This document shows, piece after piece, positions 48,853-60,770 of a DNA stretch of 64,000 nucleotides. The notes beneath the pieces are model-generated. The model was not told the DNA's origin, did no database searches, and worked only from the letters and a program-made list of their open reading frames with translations. The DNA comes from Distichodus sexfasciatus. Taxonomy: Eukaryota > Chordata > Actinopteri > Characiformes > Distichodontidae. The stretch is taken from NCBI GenBank assembly GCA_032718565.1, contig JAVGVS010000002.1, positions 8,145,878 to 8,209,877 on the forward strand, written 5' to 3'. The stretch's first letter is position 1; each line of letters opens with the position of its first letter. Position numbers and translations under genes: made by a program.

Positions 48853-51800
48853 ACTTAGACACTTATACACTTTTCTCTTTGACATAACTGTCTGGAAAGT
48901 CTGAGGCTTATGGCCAATGGGACAATCCCATTGATTTTGTAGCTGGAGACCTTTATACCCTGTGTCCAGAACAAGTCTATAAAGAAACTTATGTAAATTG
49001 TCTTTTTTCAATTGCATGAATAAGAAGAAGAAGAAGAAGAGAAGAAGAATGGCAGCTGCACACATCTACACACTGATATTACTAGGAATGAAACATTGAA
49101 TCCACTGACAATAAAGCAAAGTAGATTTCATTAGACAATAATTGCATCATTATGTAGTAATTCAACTAGTACAATTTATGTAGTTGATATGTAGTGTAGA
49201 CAAAAATGTGTTTTAAATAACCAGTGAAAATTATGAGGAGGAAGACACCAGTAATATTCAAACTGGTTTTATTGCGTACATGTACTATGTACGTTTATGG
49301 TTCATACATATATACAGTATTTTAGATGTATAATATACACTCTATCAATAACATCTGTTAATTTACTGTATTTCACACATTGTACATATTAAATCACACA
49401 ATTCTTCACCCAGTTGTGATATGAACACAGGACAGTAACACATTTACAAAACATCCATTTAATTGTAAGGTCTTTGTTGTATTTTGCACAATACAAGTGA
49501 TGGCTAATGGTTCAGTACAGAAGCAGGACAAAGCACAATGATGGCTTATGGAGCTTCTTAGAGCTTGTACGTTCATGTGATTAAGGACGGCACAGTGGAC
49601 ACGGCTTTGTTGTAGGCCAATGTCTGCACTACTACATGCGTGCATGTACACGCACACACACACATACGCACGCGCACACACACACAAAACACAGATAGAC
49701 AAAGGTCTGAAAGCATAATGGACCAAAGACTGTTAAATATCTGGTCCACTTGTTTTGGGGAGTAGTTGTGGCATTTGCAGTGTGTAATTTCCTTTCTCTT
49801 TTTCTTTCTGACCTTCCTTTTCAAAAGAGATGCGTTAGTGTGGTCCTGCCCTGTCTACCAGCAGCATATTCTTAAATGAACAACACTGAACACTAATGCA
49901 GTAATCTAAAAGGTTATAATATTTCCTATCTCTTTGATGCTTGATGCTTTTGTAAATATTTGAGATTCGTAAATATTTGCATCATCCAATTTGTTTTAAA
50001 TATACTAACAATAATGTCTATGGTTAGACTTTGTTTTAATAATACTTTTTAATGACCTCTACCTTACGAAGTCCAAATAAAAATTACCCACAGTTTGGTG
50101 TTGGACTTCTTGTATAGATAAAATATATTTGAAGAACCACTTTGGGTGTTGAGTAGTTTATTGAGCTTTTGGGTGACTTTGAATACTGACTGACTGCACA
50201 TGCCCTGTCTTGTACCTCCCTTACTGTGCTAGCTTAGTTGATTTGCACACAAACCATTGATGTCATCATTTTATTTGTTTGGTCCTTGTTTTATACTGAC
50301 TTCATGCTAAGGCATTGTGTGTAGAACACAGAGTATATGGGTCAGTAATAAATGCCAACAGATAATATGGGGGTATATTGCCTTGCAATATGGAGTCCTC
50401 CAGAATACAATTCCTGAAAGACTTTTACATTCAGTACATTCACTTATAGTATTTACTTCAGTCAGTTGATCAAGTTATTCAGTCACTGATGCTGCTATGT
50501 TATCAAAGCCACTGTTTTTACCTTGAACTCCACAAAATCTAAGTTTCTATGTAATAACACCATTAAAACTACTTTTATGTACATTATCTGTAATGAGTCT
50601 CTATTTGACATCTTGATGATAATGTGACATAGTACATGTAAGGCACCATTAAATGGAAAATATATAAATAGAACCAGACAACATTGTAATGTGTGCAATT
50701 CAACCATTTCTGCTGAACAATATTTTGTATGATTTGGTTATGATGTTACATGCATTATTGCTCACCATACATAACTATGCACCTGCAAATGACTAATGTT
50801 GAATATAGTTTAAGGATAATTTTGTAATTCTGTCCTCAACATCACTGTCCATAACATGTTACAAATTCTGTAAATGTATATGAGAATAAGTGAGACTTTA
50901 TTACTTGACTTGCAAAATGGCAAAAGATATGTTTCAAATGAGTGCAGTTTCATAGCATTGCACATCAAAGGTGAAATCAAATCTCACACATGGCTTGGAA
51001 AGTCAACACATTATCATGAAACATCTTTGAAAACATAGCATTGAACAGCCCTAATAAGCCATATGAATAATTATCAGCAAGATGCATTTATTAAAGACAA
51101 ATGGAAGAACTTTTACTGTGCAAATTTGTAAGTCATCGAAGTGTGATATGATTTGAATGCCCCATAGGGATGGCTGCATGACCCATGCTCCAATCAAAGC
51201 TCAAGGTCCACCTTGAAGTTCTGACCAACACTCCCATGTCTCTTGTTAGCACTGAAACTAAAGCACTTCATTGCCTGCAGTCACAGGGGTACACTTACGT
51301 GATCAGTTCTGCAAAAATTGAAAGCGACAACTTATACCCCAGGACAGGAACATCAATCCTGGCTTTGCCCGAAATCACTAGGGATACAGGCACCCGAGGG
51401 GGCACTAACAACAAAGACACCTGCCTACTTTTTTTTTTGCAAGTGGGTCAGCTGCTAGCTGGTGGAAGCTATTGCTGCATCACAGTTTGCTAATCCCATT
51501 TTGTGATGGTTACATATATGCAGGCAGCAAGTGTTTTTAGCAGATTTGCAATGGCTGGGAAAATATGAGCGAGAATAAGAGAGCCAGAGAGAGAGAGAGA
51601 GGGGCACAGTGAGGAGTGCCTGTGGCTTTTTCAAGATATGATAAAATATATTTGTGGGCTGCCATCTTAAATCATGTCTTACTATTAAAACTGTGGAACA
51701 TATCCAGAGGGGAATTCAGGAATATTATAGAACATTCTGTTTAATCAATGGTCAACTGCATGGGACACGCATTATCTTAATGTTTATTCAAGAAAGATGT

Positions 51801-54800
51801 ATTCTTGATTAAGAAATTTCAAGTTTTTGTAGGTCTGTTTAGTTTGACCCTTCAGACTCAGTCTGCCACCTTATAAACAAATGTCATTTGGATTCAAATG
51901 TGTAAAATATAAATGAGGTGTGGTTTGCACAGTTATTTGCCCTTCAGTCTGTTGCATACATGTTATTCATGTAAATCCTCCTCTCAGAAAGCCAACAGCA
52001 TTGTGTCATACACTTATGATCTCAATTTGTAAAGAGATGTAAAAGAGAGAGAATTTGTAGAGAGATGAAAAAATGTATCAAAAAAACCCAGCCCAAATTA
52101 AATAAAATAAGGAGGACAGCTTACAAAACAAATGCATCCAGCTTCCATTAGGAAGACTTCAAAGTGTATGTGAATGAACTAGTTTCTGTACTATTGCTTG
52201 TTCACACACAGTCCCATTGGCTCTTGTTTCTTTACAATCTTGGTGGAGTTAAATATGAATGGAGCTGAAAGTGATTGGTGGTCATGATACGCATGGCAGA
52301 GGGAGAACAGATGGCAGATATGCATGACAGAGTTTTCAGATACTGTTGGTGTGTAGAACTGTGTAGACGTCTTTTAACCTACTGTTTTGTGTTACTTTCT
52401 TTTGACTTTTTGTGCTAAGTTCATCAAGCATTAAACATAGGTGTTGGATGATGCACATACTACTGCATCTTCCATTTGTGTCTAATGAATATTATTAGAT
52501 GGAAAGGATGGCAATAACTGCTATAAATGCATTCTAATTAGAGGCACTGAACGCAAAATATGACTTTTGAACAATTCACATGCATTGGTGGCTCTGTCTA
52601 TGTTTTAAATTAGGAATTATGCCACGCTCCATATAGTTATCCTTTCAAATGCCAGTTTAACAAGGTCAGGTATTAATAGTCTTTGCTATTTGTAATAAAG
52701 ATTTTGCATAACTACACAGCAGTGGACTAGAGTCTATCAATGCACACACATACAGCAGGTCATTTGGAAGGAAGGTCACGCTATTTTGAAGAAAGATGAC
52801 ATACAACCTCATCAGAGGATAAACAATGCATTGTTTTTAATGGTGCTGTTTTTACCGGGTGAAGCTTTGGATGAAAATCAGATCATGGTGCTGAGGTAGA
52901 TGTTTGACGTGATGGGTGATACAGCATTCTGATCCAAAGATTATTTCAAATGATATGAACAATCTCAATTATACAGCGAATAAAGGAAGAAACGCAAAAC
53001 CAAGACACTGTCACTTGTTGCCCTGCATGACACTTTGTTAGGGAGAAAAGTCGACATCAGGCCATCAATCTTCAGTTCATATTTTCTTTCAGATGCTCTT
53101 CCAACAATGTAAAACAATTCATGTAAAAGAAAAAAAGTTCTTTAGCAAAAATATTTAAAAAATAACCTGTCACCAGTTTAACTGATTTCTATTTATATAA
53201 AACTTAGGATACCTTTAAAAAAATATAGATTTAACAAAGTCAACCTCATCTGTCAAGCGACAGGCATGTATTTGAATCTGTTTTCATTGTTCCCATTTAT
53301 TTTGATGATTAGATTTGAAGCCACTTTGAGACACTGTTTTTTTTTTAATGAAGCTGTCTTTTCTGTGTTCTTACTGCATACTCTCCTAGCATGCATTAAT
53401 ATGTTTGGTATAGCACGATATGCAACGCTTATATGCGACATATTCTTGATGTGTACCTGTGAGAACATACACATGCACACTCAGACACTCCCACTCTTAT
53501 AACATGATTCTTAAAAGACATCAGGAACACATCTCAGTGTCTCATAATGTGTATGTATATGATTTGCGATTCAAGTATTCTCCTCTACCTCAGCTTCGCA
53601 CACATGTAAGCCACAGTTTGTCCTGCACCAGTCACTCACGTTGTCCTGATGCTGCCGTTCAGATACTCCACGAGTTGAAAAGCATCCTTCAGTCCAGATT
53701 ATTTGACTGTTTGTACACTTCTGCAACAAAAATGTTTCTGGCCCTTCAAATGATCAACATAGTGACCAATATATGTTCACTCTTCTTGTATTTGATTTAT
53801 TTTGAAGTTCCAGACTGCTGCCAGGTCCATTAGACCTCTGAGCCTATGGAGCATTGAAACAGCGCATCTGGTTGTCCATGATGTTTTCTAGCTTTAAAAA
53901 ACTGTCCCATGTTTCATCTTGTGCTCCTGAAAATAGAAAAGAAGAATGTGGTTCAGTCAATTTTATCATATTATTTGACCATGTGACATTGTTAATCAAA
54001 ACCTGCCATCTAACTTGTTTTTAATAGCACCAATCTGTTCACAATCAGAAAGTAATAATTCTTTAAAGCAACCAATTAACACCTAAGACATGTTAGTTAG
54101 ATCCATAAAGACTAGCTTTATTACACCTCTACTAGGCTTTGGTACAATAATATAAGTCCCATATTTTAGTGAAATTATACTGACACATAGAAAGGCATAA
54201 AGAGAGAAATTAACACATTAACAGATCTTCAGTCCGTTTAAGGCTGGTTTGTATATGTTACTCCTGAGATTCCACTGTGACCAATCATTAGTTGTGTGTA
54301 TATGCACAACTCTGAGATCATCATAAATATCACAATGATTTTTCTTGTTCTGACTAAATAGAATGAAGATTTTTAAATGCTGTCTCTTCTGCTGTGAAGC
54401 TCCACAATGCAACACTACACAAAACTGTCAGGCAGCGTTAGCGACCTAGCAGGCTACAAAATGTTCTCAATGCTCTGGCAAATCGCAAGGGTGAGAGACT
54501 GTGCTGTCACAAAGTGAAGCCATTTTCTACTTCCTTTTTCCTCAGTCAGTGACCACAGTCAAAGCCTGCATTGCAGCACGCTCAAGGGCAAATCCATTTT
54601 TTTAAATGATTCTTTCCGTTTCCCTTCATGCACATTCTATATAACACCCATGTCAACAAGCATGCACACATTTTATGCCAAAACTACAAATTAGCATGTT
54701 TTATGTCATCCATATATTACTACCAACTTCTGATATATCCAGTTAAAACAGAGTGAAAAAAAAAACATATTGTAAACTCTATATAAAGTATGAGCATAAA

Positions 54801-56227
54801 CTTAATTCCTAAATATCCCTGTAATCAACACCCTGGTTTTCATGCACCAACCATGTGTTGCAACAAAATACAATGTTGTAAATGCCACATTCGAGTCCAC
54901 CATTATGCAGCTTGTGTCACCGTCAATTTGTCACCACGGTAGCAGGAAAAACAAAACAGCTCCAGTGTCTCTGGAAACATAGCGGATGGCCACGGGTGTT
55001 AAGGGGCGAGTGGAGGTTAGGGCCAACACATTTGGAACTCACATGATGGTAATACATCATCTGTAAGTGTCTTAAGTCCCTGGATTATGGAGGAATCAAT
55101 ATATCCACTGCTTGAAATAACCTGCCCTTTGGGCAAAGGGAGTCTGACAGTCAAGCACAACAGAGGATGGGTGTTATATGAGGAGGAAAGGCAGAAGGAG
55201 GACATTTGGCCTTAGTGTGAAGTGACCTAGTAGATCTTCTTTTCCCTCAATTACTCAGAGACACGTCGGTGGTGTTCAAAATGGCAATCATACATTATCC
55301 ACTCCACAAAGTCCACTGGTTAGGTTTTTAATAAATAAATTGAGTTTAATAGCATTACCTTTATTCATAATATTCTACCAGAATAATAGCTTCAATTACT
55401 TTTTGAATTTTGTTTTAAAATGTAAAATACTAGTATAATGAGTGCTCATATGATGGTAAAGTAAGAATGTTTGGTATTATTGCTCTACAATAATTTTTGG
55501 ACTTGAACAGGACTCTGAAGATCAACAACCCAACTATGTTCCACTATTGCAGAACTCACACCGGTCATCGCTACTGCTATATTGTCCAAGTCCTGCAGTT
55601 ACAGCTCCTAACACACCAGACTTAGCCCAATAACTAATGGACAAACTCTTTATTACTTTACACACAATTGTTCAATCACCCATACACTCTTACAGGACAA
55701 AGGGTGAGATTCTTTAAAACTAAAAGAACAATTAGACAACCTACGTACTCTGGAAAAACGAAAGGAATGGAAATACAAATCAAAATAACCACTGACGTCT
55801 GTCTTTTAACTGCCTTTGCTTTATTTTAAATATAAAACAAATATATCTTACGTTTCTTAATATTCTATCATATATAGAATATGCTATATATATCTGATTA
55901 AAACACATCATTTTTTAAAAAATGTAAACATGACAATGTAGGTCGAATATTACGTATTTTTACCTTAAACAGCATTTCTGCTGAACACAGGTTCTATTCT
56001 GCATTGACTCTCATCTACTGAAGGGTCTACCACCAAAAATATGCCCTGTATCAAATTATGTAATTTCCATCAAGGCTGCCTTGCATAATGCTCTTCAGAG
56101 AGTTTCACCATGTGTGAATCCAATAGGTGAAAGATGTTCCTTCAAATACTAATTATTATAAAAATATGAATTTTGTTTTATTTTTTGTAATATTAATATC
56201 ACTATTTCTACTATGCATATAATATAA

Positions 56228-56308
<81 letters not shown>

Positions 56309-56787
56309 TTGATAGATTATAGATAGTAGAATATATAATATGTATTATACAACAGATATAAAACTATCAAATGTAGAAATCAGCACTGTCAGTGTTTTCT
56401 ACCTCTTTTCCTCACAAGACCTTCCTAAGATCATCTCATCTATCAGATTAAAATTTATTTTCATTTGAAATCACACATATTCTTGCGCTCTTATCCATAA
56501 TTATCAAGGCGCAATCTGTCTGACTGTAACTATTTGACAGCAGACTTACTAGCATTACTGCAATACTACTGCAATACTTCAATTCTTTTTAATTAGACAT
56601 GGGTGGATATTATATTTTTGGTCCAGTCTCAATAATAACATTTACCAATACCAATCAATGATATTTGTACACACAACTAAACTTATATGGATATTTTGTA
56701 AGTTGGTGTCACCTTTTATTAAGTAAGCTAGAAATATCGAAAATTATATTGCAACTCCCATGGTACCTAACCTTTAATATACTATAC
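48853..56787. other. Intergenic DNA, no gene seen
   Basis: AT-rich. Holds short GA (51585-51602) and CA (about 49651-49685) runs and a TA tract (56231-56306). I see no conserved protein segment on either strand. Confidence 0.6.
56231..56306. repeat. (TA)n tract of about 38 units
   Basis: Uninterrupted TA dinucleotide run. Confidence 0.97.
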
Positions 56788-56795
56788 AGCATTGT

Positions 56796-57430
56796 CAGTG
56801 TTGGGAAGGTTACTTTTAAATGTATTCCACTAGATTACAGAATATATGCCTCTAAAATGTAGTTTGTAATGTATTCCAAGTTAAGTTATCAAATGTGAGT
56901 AACGCATTCTGAATACTTTGGATTACTTAATATATTGTCATGCTTTTACAACTACATGAATGTAGCAATCACATCTCTGCAAATTCTGTTTGTTTTTTTC
57001 TACCAATTGGCTGTTAAGCTTCCAAATCTCCTGAATAGACAATAATATATTTAATTTAAAGGAGCAAACACGACATTTCCGGAGTAAGAAATGCATTCCC
57101 TGCCCAAGCACTGTTGGCTCTTGTTGTGTTGGCTCTGGGTCCATTGTAACTGACGCCACCAACATTAACAGGACGCCATTAGAGCTCTATTGGCGATTTT
57201 GTTTGGGCTTCGCAACGCGAAATTACCAAAATTCCTCAGGAGAGGGATAGAGAGGATAGCCTCTAACATATGAAACAGGAAAGACAGCCACAGAATCCAT
57301 TTATTTCCCAAAGTAACTGTATTCTAATTATCACCTATTTAAACGGTAACTGTAACGGAATACAGTTACTCATATTTTGTATTCTAAATACGTAACGCCG
57401 GTACATGTATTCCGTTACTCCCCAACACTG
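56796..57430. mobile_element. 635-bp nonautonomous hAT element with 8-bp target duplication
   Basis: Terminal inverted repeats CAGTGTTGGGAAGGTTACT and its complement (AGTTACTC-type end, CCCCAACACTG). Flanked by AGCATTGT (56788-56795) and AGTATTGT (57431-57438), 7 of 8 identical. Subterminal TAAC/GTAAC words are typical. No transposase frame. Confidence 0.85.
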
Positions 57431-57952
57431 AGTATTGTACATTTTTGCCTTTATCAGCTCAGTACTGGTTAGTGGATATCAGATTGTATTGTCCCCAATT
57501 TCAATATTATTATATTTTTTATAGCTGTTCATCTTGAATGAAGCTGTGAGTACCATACAGTCAGTTTTTATGAAATACTGGGTGTCTGCAGTAAATGATG
57601 TTTTCAAGGCAAGAACAAGTTCATGTTCCGCTGCATCTTTTTCAAACTGAGAACTACATGCAACATCTACACCTCCATATACAGTATAATATATGAAATT
57701 TCCCTAATAACGTTTACCTATCTAGGACTATATATTTATATATATTTTCGTTGAATATCACAGACAATTTAATAATTGTGCAATCTGTGATTAACATAAC
57801 GGTTTGTGCTGAATATTAGTGGTCTAAATTGTTTGAAGATGGTTATTTTCCCACTAAATCACATCCATTAAATCAGGTACTTTAAATCAGACCTAAGTGT
57901 GAGTAGGTGTAATTTTCCCATATGATTGCTCAATGACATATTTGAAGGTCGA

Positions 57953-57964
57953 GCCCTCTAGTGG
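57953..57964 (-). promoter_or_regulatory. CTCF-like motif, reverse orientation
   Basis: GCCCTCTAGTGG is the reverse complement of CCACTAGAGGGC, a strong CTCF core. Points toward the forward site at 14360. Confidence 0.4.
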
Positions 57965-58666
57965 CAATAAGCTGTACTACACTATACTGCAGTGGAATTG
58001 GTAGTGATCATGAAATAACCTGCAATACGAGAAAAAGGCGAAAAGGACAAAAAGACATGTATAGTTATGTATAGTAAGTGTATAGTTAATCGCTCTGTTT
58101 TTCGCACATAACAAAACCAATTTATGTTGTGGGTGATCACTGTGCATCTTTCATAATGAGTACACCATCTTGTATTTCCTTGTATATGTTATTTTATGAT
58201 GTGATGCTTTCAGTCACAAATAGCTGACTGGTCTTTATTGTGGTGCTCACAAATCCACATGAATTAAACAACCAATTGGAGCTTATTGTGCACCCCAACA
58301 CAGCTTCTCTTTTGAATGCCTACTCTGTTGCTCATAAGTATACATTCCCATTTCAAAGCTAATTCAGGAAAGCGTTAAGGTAGCTGGTCAATCTAAAGCA
58401 GCATTAAATCCTCTTAATTACACTTCTTTAAAAAACAGTATTCCTTAATTGCAGTCTTTTATTATGTCAAACAAAACCAAACAAATAATTGCACCATTAT
58501 GCAAACCATTAGACTGTAAGTGCTGAAGTACCTTACATAATCTGTTCTGTTTTCACCTCACTATAACGCTTCCTTGAGTGCCACACACCAACGTCCTATG
58601 GGAACATATATTAGTAAATGGCGCCTCTTGTGTCTAATAACAGAAGAACCATTAACAGCATGTGAA

Positions 58667-58815
58667 CATTCATTCATTCATTCATTCATTCATTCATTCA
58701 TTCATTCATTCATTCATTCATTCATTCATTCATTCACTCATTCATTAATTATCTCCCGGGAACAACGGGCGCAAGGCGGGGAACAACCCTGGGGAACACA
58801 CCGCAGGGCAATTTA
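58667..58815 (-). mobile_element. SINE family A, 5'-truncated copy with long (ATGA)n tail
   Basis: Minus-strand 3' end only, with a (CATT)n run of about 75 bp on the plus strand. Breaks off at the same CCGCAGGGCAAT word as the copy at 48220-48335. Confidence 0.75.
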
Positions 58816-60770
58816 ATAATAATAAGCACTTGCTAATTGAAATATATTTTGAACATAGTCTCTCTATACGCCTTTAATGGCATGGAAATGTTAAAATATG
58901 ATTGCAGTTTGAGTTGGATCCCACATTGTTAGTGTGCATATTGTTTTTGTTAAACAGACATTGATGAATAATATATGTAACACGCCTCACCTTGTGAGCA
59001 GAAATCTCCCCTGCTTTTCCAGAGAGAGAAAAGGGGGTGGTTCAAGGTTGAATCAGTGAGCATGTGCCATAGTCTCAAATCTGTGCTATTATTCCCATTC
59101 TTGCCTTGTTGAAATTCGTGATGTGTTTGGCCGCAGGTTCTTCTAATTCCAACCAATAGGACCACTAGCTGCTATTAATTGGCTGTGAACTGGTGATGAT
59201 TGACTGCAGCTTCTCCTTAATCCAACCAATGATAAATCCGCAGTTTCGTGCGCGTTTACGCTGTTGTCCCAGTCCATTTCAATGTCGTAATTCTTGATAG
59301 CTAGTTATGCAAATTCCCAAATACGATATGGGTTTGTGACTAAAAGAATGATTTCATTTCCATCCTTAGTCATAGAAGAAAACGAATAGGTGAAATTACC
59401 TATTTATCTGCGTTGTTTACCCCATGCCTCGGTCCACCAAGCAAGAAAGGTCGATTTCCACTTGGAAAATCTTCAGTATTATTTTGACTACTTGACTAGC
59501 AAATGAAGCCGAGACTAGGCAACGTTTTTAAAATCTTGTTACAATTAGACATACATTGCAAAGTATTATTAGGGGTCTAGCTGCCGAATAGGCCTATGCG
59601 ATTCTTTTGAATATCTACATTACTTTAGTCGGCGTCGTGAAGCAGCACAATTAAAAGCAACGACCACATGCTGTCTCTATGTGAAAATAATTTAAGGCAA
59701 CAAATTGCCTGATGTCAGAAGATTCAGAACAGTCTGGAAGGTTGCTATAGAAACACTTTAGTCTTCAAAAAAGTCTGTAAGATATCTGCCATTACTCCTT
59801 TCGCCCACTAGGTGGAACCCCAAGCTTAGACACGTTGTCAAACAGAGACCCACGGTTTAGGTTAAGGCGCATGCTGATAGCAAGTTCTCCTGTCTTCACT
59901 AATCTCCGTTTCTTTTCTCCGAGAGACTTAATCCTCAACTCAAAATACAAGATGAAACAATAGCAGTTTTACACGGTTATCTTTTGGTTTAGCTATACAT
60001 AAATACAGATTTGAGAAAACATAGGCCACAAATTGAACTGTAAACCATAATTAGACTTAGGTAGACTAATTGCTCGCACGACAATGCTCAAAGCAAATGC
60101 TAACTAGATGTTTTCCTTTTTATCAAAAGAACGGAATCAGTTGCCTGTTGAGATGTCTGAGATATTCGTTTATGGACTGGTCACGACGCGTTTGCCTTAA
60201 ACCATTTCCATCCCACTTAATCCTACCTGTCCATTAAGCTTAAAAAAAGAAAAGAAAGGAGGGAGGTCGGCTATCCTCATGCCCTCATAGTTGCAATGCC
60301 CATTTTAAAAAGGGGACATATTGGTCCTATTATTTTGGCTTGGCACCGAACAGGCAAATCATAGTGTAAACTTTTAACCTCACAAACAAAAGGCTGGCAG
60401 CCTAATAAATATATTACTAAGAGTTCACTTATAAAGTGCTAATCCGTGAGGTTGGGCATGGTTGTTGAATATTATTCTGTAGACGATGAGCTATTATTCT
60501 GAGGCTTTTCTCTGTTTTTTACTTCGTGCCTTTGAAATTGATGATGGCATACATGGAAGACAGTTTGAGAATGCAGAAATAAAGCCCGAACGATCCTCCT
60601 TGAGTCTTACTACCCGCCACAATGGTGTTTTTTGTTGTTGTTGTTGTTTGTTTTTTTAAATGAATTACTCCGTTTTGACGCGCAGATGCTGGATATTAGG
60701 AGTTCGCCAAAATCTAGTCAAGCCGGAGCGCTGGATTAGAGATGCACCCATGCTTTCTTTTGTTTTACAA

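Larger units (their letters stand above)
57439..60770. other. Intergenic DNA and probable kcna6 3' UTR
   Basis: Includes the truncated SINE at 58667-58815 and CTCF-like motifs at 57953 and 59806. No AATAAA is seen on the minus strand within about 1.5 kb of the kcna6 stop, so its 3' end is undefined. Confidence 0.5.
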
